From contig DJYF01000056.1 of NCBI GenBank assembly GCA_002450035.1, positions 1 through 56,944 on the forward strand: a stretch of DNA of 56,944 nucleotides, read 5' to 3'. The notes below the pieces were generated by a model, which did not search any database, was not told where the DNA came from, and worked only from the letters and a program-made list of their open reading frames with translations. Shown here in pieces: positions 15,672-24,204 of the stretch; position 1 is the stretch's first letter, and each line of letters opens with the position of its first letter. The DNA comes from Caryophanales bacterium UBA6985. Its GTDB lineage: Bacteria; Bacillota_I; Bacilli_A; RF39; UBA660. Both the position numbers and the translations under genes were made by a program.

Positions 15672-16358
15672 GTGGAAATATATGATAGTGGGAAAGTTAT
15701 TGAATTTGAGAATGCGCTTCTTTATGATGAAGGTTATTATGGGGAAGTTTATAAAGATGGAGACCTTATGATTAAGAAATATATGTCTGAAAGATCAGAC
15801 TATTATGATAGGCTTAGTCCTGCTATATTTGATATTTTAAGTGATATTTCTTCACCGGCTTTTATCAATTTAATTGATTCATTTAAAACAAAAGTTAGAC
15901 TATTTCCAGATGACTATGATATAGATATGCTAACTGGTTATACTTCAGAGTTTATAGAAACAAGAAAGGGTCTCATGGTAGATTTACCAATGGAGTACAC
16001 TTTACACACTTTATATGAGTTTAGAAAACTTTTAAAAATACTAAATGATAATAATATATTAATTGCAGATACTAATAGAAATAATTCGATAGTTGGTTTT
16101 GATAACTTAGTAATAATTGATCCGGATTGTTATGAATTTAATGAAATTTCATGTGATATAGAAAAAGAAAATATGGAAAGTATTAATAGATACTTATTAA
16201 GTAAATGGGTTGCTGAAATGCGTATTACAGATAAAGCAGTTGCCGAAAAAATTAGAGAAAAGTTATTTGACTATGAAAAAGGGGATTACTTAGATGTTAT
16301 GAGTAAACGACTAAGAGCTAAGACACCTAGAGACGTTATTAATAGGATAAGATATTAA
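15672..16358 (+). CDS. Small protein-kinase-like fold protein
   Basis: 228 residues from GTG 15672, which has GGGTGAT 7 bases upstream. The N-terminal part resembles a nucleotide-binding lobe: LLYDEGYYGEVYKDGDLMIKKY has a glycine-loop-like turn followed by a strand with KK at the position of the ATP-binding Lys. Near residue 140, ILIADTNRNNSIVGFDNLVIIDPDCYEF matches the catalytic-loop D-x4-N and the metal-binding IDxD of eukaryotic-like and phosphotransferase kinases. The C-terminal helical lobe is short. Substrate unknown. Orthodox HRD and DFG triplets are missing, so the assignment is to the fold, not to a family. Confidence 0.65.
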   Translation: MEIYDSGKVIEFENALLYDEGYYGEVYKDGDLMIKKYMSERSDYYDRLSPAIFDILSDISSPAFINLIDSFKTKVRLFPDDYDIDMLTGYTSEFIETRKGLMVDLPMEYTLHTLYEFRKLLKILNDNNILIADTNRNNSIVGFDNLVIIDPDCYEFNEISCDIEKENMESINRYLLSKWVAEMRITDKAVAEKIREKLFDYEKGDYLDVMSKRLRAKTPRDVINRIRY

Positions 16359-16362
16359 AAAA

Positions 16363-16396
16363 GAGATATAAGAATTATAATTCTTATATCTTTTTT
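16363..16396 (+). terminator. Intrinsic terminator of the kinase-like gene
   Basis: GATATAAGAATT (16365-16376) and AATTCTTATATC (16379-16390), then T6. Confidence 0.85.
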
Positions 16397-16490
16397 GTTT
16401 ACAAATTTTTATTAGTCAAATAATTGTAAATGAATGTCTTGTTTACATATTATAAATTGTAAATTTACAATTATAGAATATAATTATAAT
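16394..16490 (+). promoter_or_regulatory. Promoter with four TTGTNNACA-like sites and an 18-bp perfect palindrome
   Basis: TTTGTTTACAAA (16394-16405), TTGTAAAT (16424-16431), TTGTTTACAT (16439-16448) and the palindrome AATTGTAAATTTACAATT (16455-16472). TATAAT occurs at 16479-16484 and 16485-16490, so the palindrome covers the -35 position, as a repressor operator would. Confidence 0.6.
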
Positions 16491-16500
16491 AGGTGAGGAT

Positions 16501-17184
16501 ATGAAACGAGATGCATTAAGAGGAATTATACAATTTATCCTTTCATTAGGTATTGTAATTATATTTGAATTGTTTTTCTTTTCTTTATTAGGTAGATTTG
16601 GATTACATTTCAAAGATAATGCTTATACAATTATGAATTTAGTAAAATACTTAATTGAATTTATAATTGTAGGAGTTGTTATATACCATGGGGATATATT
16701 TGCTGGTAAAGAGAATTTTAAAAGATCACTTTTTTCTAGCATAATAATTTCTTTAGTTACATTCATAGTAATGGTTGTATTTACTATAATACTTCAAAAA
16801 GTATTAGGACTATTTGATATAACTATTTCTAATGGATTTGTTAACTACTTTAATGAAAACTTGACTATGAATCGTGCACTTGAAATAGTCATATCTTGTT
16901 TTATTAAACCTTGCTTGATATGTTCAATCTTTGTACTTGGTATATCAAATATTATTAGGAAGGAAGTAGTAGCTATATTGGCAAGTGGTATTGGTTATGC
17001 AATATTTCTTATATTGTTAAATCATTTACCAATTGATAAATCAATTGCATTTTTATTAGTAGATGTTATAAATATGTTTGCATTAACATATTTATATAAA
17101 TCAACTGGTAATATATATACATGCTTTATAACATATATTGTATATATTATGTGTGGTAGTCTACTTATTAGCTATGTATTGTAA
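16501..17184 (+). CDS. Membrane protein, probably a degenerate CPBP relative
   Basis: 227 residues, about seven or eight hydrophobic segments from residue 8 onward. AGGTGAGG precedes ATG 16501. The last third, ALTYLYKSTGNIYTCFITYIVYIM, resembles the last CPBP motif (YxxTGNI...H), but the EExxxR and FxxxH catalytic motifs are absent. It overlaps the next gene, a true CPBP protein, by one base (TAATG), so it is likely its partner or a decayed paralogue. Its expression should be under the operator-rich promoter upstream. Confidence 0.7.
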   Translation: MKRDALRGIIQFILSLGIVIIFELFFFSLLGRFGLHFKDNAYTIMNLVKYLIEFIIVGVVIYHGDIFAGKENFKRSLFSSIIISLVTFIVMVVFTIILQKVLGLFDITISNGFVNYFNENLTMNRALEIVISCFIKPCLICSIFVLGISNIIRKEVVAILASGIGYAIFLILLNHLPIDKSIAFLLVDVINMFALTYLYKSTGNIYTCFITYIVYIMCGSLLISYVL

Positions 17185-18035
17185 TGAGTAAAGATATAAT
17201 TAAATTTATTAAGTTTTATTTATTATTCCTAATTTGGGTAATATCTGGAGATGTATTAAAAAGAGTTCTAGTATGGATTAATCTTGATACTAGTAATATT
17301 CATAATCTAGCTATTGCCGAGTTCTTTCTTTCTTTATTAACTTTTGTAGTAGGATATTTAATTTACAAAAAAGAAATAAAGAAAGACTATAAAACTATAG
17401 AAAAGAAAAAGATATTTATAGAAGTATTAAGATTGTTAGTATGTGCTTATTTGGTTGAAATTATTAGTGGAATAGTAGTTATGTTTATATTCTCTATAAT
17501 AGGTGTAGAATCTACAGGTTCTATTAATAATAATGTAGCAATCGAATTACTAAAAAGTGCACCTGTTCTAATTGGGGTTGGAACTGTGTTGTTAGCACCA
17601 GCTTATGAAGAAATAATCATGAGATTAGGTCTAAATACATTATTTAAGAATAAAAAGGTATTTATTGCTGTAAGTGGAATTATCTTTGGAGTTATGCATG
17701 TTATAAGTTTCAAAGTAGTAATTCTTACTTTACCTATCTTAGGTATTTTAATTGATAGAATATCTATGAGTAAGAAAAATAATAAATTACTTTTAAATAT
17801 AACATGCGTAACTACGTATTTGTTTATTATGTTTATAATAATTGCTTTAATATCAGGAGGAATAAATAAGGCTCTTATTGCTCTTAATTTAAAGAATTTT
17901 ATATATGTTATTGAATATGGTGCTGTTGGAATATATTTTGCATATGTATATGATAAGTATAAAAACATTTTTTATACTATATTACCTCATGCATTAATTA
18001 ATTTCGTGGCAACTATAATTTTGAGTTTTAGATAA
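17184..18035 (+). CDS. CPBP-family intramembrane metalloprotease (Abi/Rce1-like)
   Basis: 283 residues with about eight membrane helices. Motif 1 is YEEIIMR (EExxxR, near residue 147), motif 2 is SGIIFGVMH (FxxxH, near 173), and motif 3 is TILPHALINF (HxxxN, near 272). All proposed catalytic residues are present. Relatives process or modify membrane proteins, or give bacteriocin self-immunity; no bacteriocin-like gene is evident here. The start overlaps the previous stop by one base. Confidence 0.85.
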   Translation: MSKDIIKFIKFYLLFLIWVISGDVLKRVLVWINLDTSNIHNLAIAEFFLSLLTFVVGYLIYKKEIKKDYKTIEKKKIFIEVLRLLVCAYLVEIISGIVVMFIFSIIGVESTGSINNNVAIELLKSAPVLIGVGTVLLAPAYEEIIMRLGLNTLFKNKKVFIAVSGIIFGVMHVISFKVVILTLPILGILIDRISMSKKNNKLLLNITCVTTYLFIMFIIIALISGGINKALIALNLKNFIYVIEYGAVGIYFAYVYDKYKNIFYTILPHALINFVATIILSFR

Positions 18036-18043
18036 TTGTGTAT

Positions 18044-18058
18044 TATAATATATCGCAA
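18044..18058 (+). promoter_or_regulatory. Promoter core of the 18073 gene
   Basis: TATAATATATCGCAA, identical to 4845-4859 at the adhesin promoter. Confidence 0.5.
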
Positions 18059-18072
18059 AGAAGTGTGATGAT

Positions 18073-18540
18073 ATGAATTATAGTGACTTAATCTATATAA
18101 TTTCTATTATTTTACTTATTATTGTTGCGATATATTTGTTAACACGTGTGAGCGTTAAGGAGAAGTATATGGATACAATAAATAAAGCTAATAAAGACAT
18201 GTCTGATTTAGAAAAAATAACTAGTAGAATTGAAGAAGAATATAAACCTATTAATGTAGAACTTACTAGTTATGAACAAGAACAAGAAGACAATGCAATT
18301 ATCTCTTATGATGAGTTATTATCTAATAGAGATAAAAATAACAACAGTGGTTTTAGTTATGATTCAGAATATAAACCTGATAATGATTTATCAGTTAAAA
18401 AAATTGATTTAGATAATAATACTTCTTCAAAAGAAAAAGAAGAAATACCTGAAGAAAGAGTAAAGGTAAAATTATTTAATTACGAAAAGGAAGAGGCATT
18501 CTTAAAGACTTTAAAACAACTTCAAAGTGAATTATCATGA
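18073..18540 (+). CDS. Single-pass membrane protein with charged cytoplasmic domain
   Basis: 155 residues. One N-terminal helix (LIYIISIILLIIVAIYLLT, residues 6-24) is followed by a hydrophilic Glu/Lys/Asn-rich region with coiled-coil character (KYMDTINKANKDMSDLEKITSRIEEEY) and a C-terminal amphipathic segment (LFNYEKEEAFLKTLKQLQSEL). The layout recalls cytoplasmic scaffolding proteins of the division or envelope machinery, but no family is recognised. AAGTGTGATG precedes the ATG. It overlaps the next gene by four bases (ATGA). Confidence 0.8.
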   Translation: MNYSDLIYIISIILLIIVAIYLLTRVSVKEKYMDTINKANKDMSDLEKITSRIEEEYKPINVELTSYEQEQEDNAIISYDELLSNRDKNNNSGFSYDSEYKPDNDLSVKKIDLDNNTSSKEKEEIPEERVKVKLFNYEKEEAFLKTLKQLQSELS

Positions 18541-18911
18541 AGAAGAATAAACTTGTAATAAACATTCTTTTATATTTTATTGTTGAATTCTTGTTTATTA
18601 CATTATTTTATACTTTATTTTTTGAATCCAAGATTGTAAGCATTATTTTATTTATAATTAATATAATATATACTTGGGTTTTAATTAAAAGTATAGAAAA
18701 AAAGTATTACTCTAAGTATGATAAATTTTCATCTATGTTATATAATATATGTCCTTTAATAGGAGTTGTAATATTATATTTATTAGATAAGTATATATTT
18801 AGAAGTGATCTTAGTTTAATGTTTTTATTCTTTGTATATATATTTTTGGGTGAGTATATTTTAAATGTAATATATATTTTATCTAAAAGATTATTTAAAA
18901 AGTATAAGTAA
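18537..18911 (+). CDS. Four-helix small membrane protein
   Basis: 124 residues with four hydrophobic helices (about 7-28, 30-49, 63-82, 88-113) and basic ends. No motif recognised. It is translationally coupled to the preceding gene through ATGA and followed by a terminator. Confidence 0.75.
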   Translation: MKKNKLVINILLYFIVEFLFITLFYTLFFESKIVSIILFIINIIYTWVLIKSIEKKYYSKYDKFSSMLYNICPLIGVVILYLLDKYIFRSDLSLMFLFFVYIFLGEYILNVIYILSKRLFKKYK

Positions 18912-18924
18912 TTATACTTTTTTT
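18897..18924 (+). terminator. Intrinsic terminator
   Basis: AAAAGTATA and TATACTTTT around AGTAAT, with T-run. Confidence 0.8.
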
Positions 18925-18938
18925 GTGTTTTTAAATAG

Positions 18939-18947
18939 TGTTATAAT
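18939..18947 (+). promoter_or_regulatory. Extended -10 promoter of the gtrA-like gene
   Basis: TGTTATAAT with no clear -35. About 50 bases of leader follow, containing GGG and CCC segments that could pair weakly. Confidence 0.5.
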
Positions 18948-19003
18948 TGTGTCAGTGGGATATATGAGTTTAAGTACCCTAAAAAAAGATAAGAGGTAAA
19001 AAT

Positions 19004-19414
19004 ATGAAAGTTGATGAAATAATTAGAACGGCAAAATTTACTATTTTTTCTATATCGGCAGGTGTAATTGAAATAGTTTTATTTGAACTATTTGATAAGT
19101 ATACTTCCTTGAGTTATTGGCCATGTTATTTAATTGCTTTAATTGCATCTGTTATATGGAATTTTACTTTAAATAGAAATTATACTTTTAAATCTGCATC
19201 TAATGTGCCTGTTGCAATGTTTAAAGTATTTTGTTTTTATGCAGTATTTACTCCTGTTTCAACTATACTTGGTAATTATTTAGCTGAAGATCTTGGTTGG
19301 GATGGAACAATTGTTACACTTATTAATATGTTATGTAATTTTGTTTTAGAGTATTTATATGATAGATTCTATGTATTTAAAGATTCTATTGATTCAAAAG
19401 AACATAAGAAGTAA
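19004..19414 (+). CDS. GtrA-family membrane protein
   Basis: 136 residues, four membrane helices. The family signature is clear: FSISAGVIEIVLFELF in helix 1, SVIWNFTLNRNYTFK after helix 2, and the closing NFVLEYLYDRFYVFK. GtrA proteins are thought to move lipid-linked sugars across the membrane or assist glycosylation of wall polymers. AAGAGGT precedes ATG 19004. No glycosyltransferase gene adjoins it here. Confidence 0.88.
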   Translation: MKVDEIIRTAKFTIFSISAGVIEIVLFELFDKYTSLSYWPCYLIALIASVIWNFTLNRNYTFKSASNVPVAMFKVFCFYAVFTPVSTILGNYLAEDLGWDGTIVTLINMLCNFVLEYLYDRFYVFKDSIDSKEHKK

Positions 19415-19441
19415 AAGATAACTTGGTGTTATCTTTTTTTT
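19412..19441 (+). terminator. Intrinsic terminator of the gtrA-like gene
   Basis: AAAGATAAC, TTGGT, GTTATCTTT then T-run; it contains the stop codon. Confidence 0.85.
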
Positions 19442-19476
19442 GTGTTAAAATACACTTGTTTGAAAGGAGTACAATC

Positions 19477-20736
19477 ATGAAATTTTGTATTAAAACACTA
19501 GGATGCAAGGTTAATGCTTATGAGTCTGAGTGTATAGAAGAAGAATTTAAGAATAATGGTTATACTGTAACTGATGAGACACAAGATGCTGATGTAATAG
19601 TAGTTAATACTTGTACTGTTACTAATCAAGCTGATGCTAAAAGTAGAAAGATTATTCGCGGGGCAAGAAAAAATGAAAATGCTTGTTTAGTTGTATGTGG
19701 TTGTTCTTCTCAACAACATAAAGATTCTTTATTTGAACTTGGTGTTGATATATTACTTGGAACAACTGGTAAAACTAAAATATATAATCTAGTAAATGAA
19801 TGGCTAGAAAATAAAGAGAAAATATCTTTATTTGATGATGTAAGACATGTTGATTTTGAAAAGACTAATATAAATGATATGGATGGTAAAACAAGAGCTT
19901 TTGTTAAGATACAAGATGGATGTAATAATTTCTGCTCATATTGTATTATTCCTTTAGTAAGAGGAAGAGTTAGAAGTAAAGACTTAAAAGATGCTGTTGC
20001 AGAAATAAATAATCTTGCTAATAATGGTTATAAAGAAGTTGTTTTAACTGGAATTCATACAGGTGCTTATGGTGAAGGTGAAGACTATGATTTAGTTGAT
20101 TTAATAAGAGAAATATCTAAGAATGATAACTTACTTAGAATTAGAATTTCTTCTATTGAAATAACTCAATTAAATGATAAGTTCATGGAAGAGTTTAAGA
20201 AAAATAAAAAGATATGTTCTCATATACATGTTCCTGTTCAATGTCCAAATGATGAGATATTAAAAGCAATGAATAGAAAATATACTTTAAATGAGTATAA
20301 GAATAAGATAAATGAACTAAGAGAAGCAAGAGAAGATGTAAATATAACTACTGACTTAATAGTAGGTTTTCCTGGAGAAACTGATGATATATTTGAATCT
20401 ATGTTAGATGAATGTGTTAATATTGGTTTTTCTAAGATTCATACTTTCCCTTATTCTTTAAGAAAGGGAACTAAAGCATCTTTAATGAAACAAGTAAAAG
20501 ACTCAGATAAGACTGATAGAACTGATAAGATGTTAAGATTATCTGATCAATTAGAAAGTAATTATTATAAAAAATACTTAGGCAAAACTGTTAATGTTTT
20601 AGTAGAAAAAAATAATAGTGGTTTTACTAGTAATTATATAAAAGTTCATTTTGATAAAGATATAGAAGAAGGAAAATTAGTGGATGTAAAAATAACTAAA
20701 GTAGACGGTATAAATGTCTATGGAGAAGTTATTTAA
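19477..20736 (+). CDS. mtaB: tRNA t6A37 methylthiotransferase MtaB
   Basis: 419 residues from ATG 19477, preceded by AAAGGAG. Radical-SAM methylthiotransferase: the N-terminal domain has Cys in TLGCKVNAYES, VVNTCTVT and VVCGCSS (second 4Fe-4S cluster), the radical SAM motif is DGCNNFCSYC near residue 152, and a TRAM-like C-terminal domain follows. GCKVNAYES and overall length favour MtaB over MiaB, so the product is ms2t6A at position 37. One oddity is VPVQCPNDEILKAMNR where the family normally has LQSGSD: an extra Cys-Pro replaces Ser-Gly. Confidence 0.92.
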   Translation: MKFCIKTLGCKVNAYESECIEEEFKNNGYTVTDETQDADVIVVNTCTVTNQADAKSRKIIRGARKNENACLVVCGCSSQQHKDSLFELGVDILLGTTGKTKIYNLVNEWLENKEKISLFDDVRHVDFEKTNINDMDGKTRAFVKIQDGCNNFCSYCIIPLVRGRVRSKDLKDAVAEINNLANNGYKEVVLTGIHTGAYGEGEDYDLVDLIREISKNDNLLRIRISSIEITQLNDKFMEEFKKNKKICSHIHVPVQCPNDEILKAMNRKYTLNEYKNKINELREAREDVNITTDLIVGFPGETDDIFESMLDECVNIGFSKIHTFPYSLRKGTKASLMKQVKDSDKTDRTDKMLRLSDQLESNYYKKYLGKTVNVLVEKNNSGFTSNYIKVHFDKDIEEGKLVDVKITKVDGINVYGEVI

Positions 20737-20778
20737 TGTAAAAAAGAATAAAACTAAATATTATTTATTCTTTTTTAA
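20737..20778 (+). terminator. Intrinsic terminator of mtaB
   Basis: AAAAAAGAATAAA and TTTATTCTTTTTT flank an 11-base loop. Confidence 0.8.
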
Positions 20779-20803
20779 TGTATAATTATAGTAGGTGAAT
20801 ATA

Positions 20804-21553
20804 ATGAGTAATAATGATAAAATACAATTTACTCCAATTGGTGAGATGAAACCATTAAGAAGAAATAGAGATTTAGATACTAGAGAATATAGAAGAACTG
20901 AAGTATATAACCATGGTAAAAAACGTGGTACTACAAGATGGAATCCTAAAGTAGTTGTTCCTCTTTTACTTGCTGGTGGTATTGCATTATCGGTTGCTGG
21001 TGTTAAACTTGCAAATACTGATACAGTAGAACAAACTGCATATGTACAAGTAGAACCAATGAATGTAGATAGTTCATTTGAAAATGTACAAGCAGAAGCA
21101 AGATATAATGTAGATTATCTAGTTAAATCCGGAGATACTTTAGATGGTATTATCTATAGATATGCTAAAGATTCTAATGAGATGAATGACATTAAAAGAG
21201 ATGTTTGTTTCTATAATAATATTGAATCTACAGGTATGTTACATGTTGGAGACAAGATTGTTTTATTTAGAGTTCCTGAATCAATGGTAGATGAACTTAA
21301 TACTGCTTATAATGAAGACTTTTTAGAAGATGAATTAAGTGTTGATTTAAATCAAGCAGTAGAAGCTTTAAATAATCAAGTTGGTACTATTGTAGGTGGA
21401 AGTTTACTTGATACAGTTAATAAAGAACTTGCTGTTTATAATTCAACAACTATACCATCTGTAAGAAACCGTTTGACATCTAAAATGAGAATGCAAATAT
21501 CTGATATACAACAATATGAGTTAAATCAAGAAAGTGAAGTAAAGACAAGATAA
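20804..21553 (+). CDS. Membrane-anchored LysM-domain protein
   Basis: 249 residues from ATG 20804 after GGTGAAT. A basic cytoplasmic N-terminus (about 1-48) precedes one helix (VVVPLLLAGGIALSVAGVKLA) and a LysM domain at about 105-155: YLVKSGDTLDGIIYRYAKD ... LHVGDKIVLFRVP. LysM binds N-acetylglucosamine in peptidoglycan, so this protein tethers membrane and wall. The last 90 residues are helical without catalytic motif. An exported TasA-like protein is encoded one base after its stop, suggesting joint function at the surface. Confidence 0.85.
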   Translation: MSNNDKIQFTPIGEMKPLRRNRDLDTREYRRTEVYNHGKKRGTTRWNPKVVVPLLLAGGIALSVAGVKLANTDTVEQTAYVQVEPMNVDSSFENVQAEARYNVDYLVKSGDTLDGIIYRYAKDSNEMNDIKRDVCFYNNIESTGMLHVGDKIVLFRVPESMVDELNTAYNEDFLEDELSVDLNQAVEALNNQVGTIVGGSLLDTVNKELAVYNSTTIPSVRNRLTSKMRMQISDIQQYELNQESEVKTR

Positions 21554-21554
21554 C

Positions 21555-22016
21555 ATGGAAATTAATAAATATATAAAAGGAAAAATTATATATTTTGCTT
21601 TTACTTTTTTACTAATAGTTATAGTAGGTATAACTTCATCATATGCTTTTTCTAGTAATGTAGATTATAAAAAATATACTAATTATTTAGAAACAACATT
21701 TGTTGAAAAAAAAGTATCTCCAATCAGTAGAGAAAGTGTTATAACTATTAAAAATATTGGAGATGAAAGAAGAGAATTTAGTCTTTATGCTAAAGCTCTT
21801 GATAAAGAGAATGCAATAGAAGCAAATAAAATTTATTATTCTATTAATTCAGGTTATGATTCTTTATTATCAAATAGTACTAATAATATTATTTATAAAG
21901 GGTATTTAGAAGCTGACGAAGAAATAGATTTAAATGTTAATCTATGGCTTGATATAAAGAAACTTGATAATAATGATGAAGGAAAGAATATAGCTATAGA
22001 TTTTGATGTACAATAA
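21555..22016 (+). CDS. Small exported protein, TasA/camelysin-like
   Basis: 153 residues. Residues 10-33 form a signal peptide or anchor (IIYFAFTFLLIVIVGITSSYAFS). The rest is beta-rich: VITIKNIGDERREFSLYAKAL and GYLEADEEIDLNVNLWLDI match the strand pattern and acidic turn of TasA/CalY-type matrix or camelysin proteins, which are usually processed by a SipW signal peptidase. Resemblance is weak and no SipW gene is seen here. It starts one base after the LysM gene stop. Confidence 0.7.
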   Translation: MEINKYIKGKIIYFAFTFLLIVIVGITSSYAFSSNVDYKKYTNYLETTFVEKKVSPISRESVITIKNIGDERREFSLYAKALDKENAIEANKIYYSINSGYDSLLSNSTNNIIYKGYLEADEEIDLNVNLWLDIKKLDNNDEGKNIAIDFDVQ

Positions 22017-22042
22017 AAAAAGCAGAGTAATCTGCTTTTTTA
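22010..22042. terminator. Bidirectional terminator
   Basis: AAAAAGCAGA and TCTGCTTTTT around GTAA, between the exported-protein gene and minus-strand def. Confidence 0.85.
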
Positions 22043-22591
22043 TATTTCTCTCATTTTTTCTTTATCTTTATAAGGATTCTTAGGATCTATTCTATCAGTA
22101 AATAGAATTCCATTTAAGTGATCCATTTCATGTTGGAAAGCAATTGAGATATCTTCTCTTACACGTATTGTATATTCGTCTCCATTTTCATCATAAGCTC
22201 TGAATGTTGCTCTTGCGTATCTAGGAACGATTCCTTCAACAGGTCTATTAATTGAAAGACATCCTTCTCCTTCACCAACATATATTCTTTCTTCTGAATG
22301 ACTAATCATTTCAGGATTTATTACTACATATCTACCAAATGTACCATCACCATAATCTTCAGAAACAACGAATATTCTTTTCATTATTCCTATTTGGCAG
22401 AATGATAATCCCATTCCTGGTCTTAAGTTATATTCTTCAGCTATCTTTTCATCTTGAGATAGTTCTAGGTAAACAAGAGCATCCTCAATTTGTTTTTTTA
22501 GTTCATCTGATAACGGAAAAGTAACTTTTTCACTTGGCATATGAAGTCTTTTATCTGATTCATCTAGAATATTAATTTTAGGTATTTTCAT
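22040..22591 (-). CDS. def: Peptide deformylase
   Basis: 183 residues. It removes the formyl group from nascent proteins using a metal held by Cys of EGCLS and the two His of HEMDHLNG, both visible in the C-terminal half. Motif 1 is PGMGLSFCQIG, where most enzymes have GxGLAAxQIG. The insertions and length fit the type 2 Gram-positive form. AGGGGTGA precedes the ATG at 22591. Confidence 0.95.
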   Translation of the reverse strand: MKIPKINILDESDKRLHMPSEKVTFPLSDELKKQIEDALVYLELSQDEKIAEEYNLRPGMGLSFCQIGIMKRIFVVSEDYGDGTFGRYVVINPEMISHSEERIYVGEGEGCLSINRPVEGIVPRYARATFRAYDENGDEYTIRVREDISIAFQHEMDHLNGILFTDRIDPKNPYKDKEKMREI

Positions 22592-22680
22592 ATGTTCACC
22601 CCTTTGACTTGTGATATTATAGCAAAAAGTAAGGAAAAAATAAAGTTTTTGAGGTATAATACCAAAAAGAAGTGATTTGT

Positions 22681-23541
22681 ATGATTATTTGTGTTGTTGG
22701 TCCAACTGGTGTTGGAAAAACTAAAATGAGTGTAGAACTTGCTAAAAAGTATGATGCAGTTATATTAAACTGTGATTCTATGCAAGTATATAAAGAGTTA
22801 AATATTGGTACAGCTAAAGTTACTGAAGAAGAAAAATGTGGTGTTCCTCATTACTTATTTGATATTGTAGAACCTACTGAAATGTATACTGTATTTGATT
22901 ATCAAAGAGACTTAAGAGAAAAGTTAGAAGAGTTTAAAGATAAAAATGTAGTTATTGTAGGTGGAACAGGACTTTATTTAAAAGCTGGTTTATTTAATTA
23001 CGAATTTGATCAAGAAAGTGAAGAAGATAATAATTCATATGATGATTTAACTAATGAAGAAATATATGAGTTATTAAAGAAGAAAGATCCAGGAACTGAT
23101 ATACATGTTAATAATAGAAAAAGAATGATTAGAGCATTAAATAGAGGAGTAGAAAAAACTCATAAAGATGAAATGCTATATGATGCATATATAATTGGAC
23201 TTACTACTACAAGAGAAAAACTATATGATAGAATTAATAAGCGTGTTGATATTATGGTTCAAGATGGATTAATTGAAGAAGTGAAAGCTTTATATGATAA
23301 AGGTATTAGAAGTAAAGCAATCATGACAGGAATTGGTTATAAAGAACTATATGATTATTTCGATGGTAATATTTCTTTAGAAGAAGCATTAGAACTAATA
23401 AAACAAAGAAGTAGAAGATATGCTAAGAGACAATATACTTGGTTTAATAATCAAATGAATGTTAATTGGTTCCAAGTAGATTTTGACAACTTTAATAATA
23501 CTATTGAAGAAGTAGAGGAATTTATTGAAAAGAGAAGATAA
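22681..23541 (+). CDS. miaA: tRNA dimethylallyltransferase MiaA
   Basis: 286 residues from ATG 22681; the in-frame GTG nine bases earlier is part of the ribosome binding site. The P-loop is GPTGVGKT, followed by the DSMQVYKELNIGTAK substrate segment, DYQRD, VGGTGLYL, RKRMIRALNR, and the closing IKQRSRRYAKRQYTWF. It adds an isoprenyl group to A37 of tRNAs reading UNN codons. The protein is slightly shorter than most MiaA (300-315) with a reduced insertion domain, but all key residues are present. Confidence 0.95.
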   Translation: MIICVVGPTGVGKTKMSVELAKKYDAVILNCDSMQVYKELNIGTAKVTEEEKCGVPHYLFDIVEPTEMYTVFDYQRDLREKLEEFKDKNVVIVGGTGLYLKAGLFNYEFDQESEEDNNSYDDLTNEEIYELLKKKDPGTDIHVNNRKRMIRALNRGVEKTHKDEMLYDAYIIGLTTTREKLYDRINKRVDIMVQDGLIEEVKALYDKGIRSKAIMTGIGYKELYDYFDGNISLEEALELIKQRSRRYAKRQYTWFNNQMNVNWFQVDFDNFNNTIEEVEEFIEKRR

Positions 23542-23560
23542 TTAATCTTCTCTTTTTGTT
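23528..23560 (+). terminator. Intrinsic terminator of miaA
   Basis: AGAGAAGAT and ATCTTCTCT around AATTA, then T5. Confidence 0.85.
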
Positions 23561-23616
23561 TACTAAATATTGATTTTTTATTATAATTACATTAGTAGAA
23601 GATATAGGTGATTTTA

Positions 23617-24183
23617 ATGAAAAATATTAAAGTTTTAAGTATGATTTCTTGTGTTGCAATTATGTTATTAACTGTTGCAATAATAACTTTAAATTCTACT
23701 TTTTCATTACCTGAAAATGATAATTTTAAAGTAGTATTAAATACTGATGAAGAAAGAGTATTTATTGATGGAACAAGAATAGACTTTTTTCATACTTTAA
23801 AAATAGATGAAAAGTATAGCTTTACTATTGATGTTACTAATAAAGGTAATATTGATACTGAAATATTTAAAGCTATTAAATCAAACCTTTCTGATTATGT
23901 AATAGGTACGTCTGAAAAAACTAATAATACATATAGATTAAGTGATTATATTACTTTTAATGTATATTATGAAAGTGATAATGAAGAAAATGGTATTCAC
24001 AAAAATGATAGATTAAATACATATGATTATTTAAAAAAGGGTACTACTAATAAAATAAAAGTTGATCTAGAAATGAAAAGAGAAGATGTTACTCAAGATG
24101 AAGTTAGAGTATTAAGAGATACATTTGAAAAAGAGAGTATAGATTTTAGTTTATATTTACAATTAGTATTTACTGAATTATAG
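23617..24183 (+). CDS. Exported TasA/camelysin-like protein
   Basis: 188 residues from ATG 23617 after GGTGAT. The N-terminal hydrophobic helix (VLSMISCVAIMLLTVAIITLNSTFS) is followed by a beta-rich domain with FTIDVTNKGNIDTEIFKAI, the strand-turn pattern of TasA/CalY proteins, and a long YITFNVYYESDNEENGI segment. It resembles the 21555 product in layout. The next gene encodes a two-helix membrane protein of a kind often found beside such proteins. Confidence 0.7.
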   Translation: MKNIKVLSMISCVAIMLLTVAIITLNSTFSLPENDNFKVVLNTDEERVFIDGTRIDFFHTLKIDEKYSFTIDVTNKGNIDTEIFKAIKSNLSDYVIGTSEKTNNTYRLSDYITFNVYYESDNEENGIHKNDRLNTYDYLKKGTTNKIKVDLEMKREDVTQDEVRVLRDTFEKESIDFSLYLQLVFTEL

Positions 24184-24204
24184 AATCAAAGGGTTGAGTG
24201 TGAT

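Noticed and set aside
16501..18035. CPBP pair as a bacteriocin immunity locus
   Set aside because: No bacteriocin precursor with a double-glycine leader, no ABC exporter and no LanM/radical-SAM modifier nearby.
18948..19003. Possible preQ1-type riboswitch before the gtrA-like gene
   Set aside because: GGG and CCC segments and an A-rich tail are present, but the conserved loop and tail bases of preQ1 aptamers are not, and GtrA has no queuosine link.
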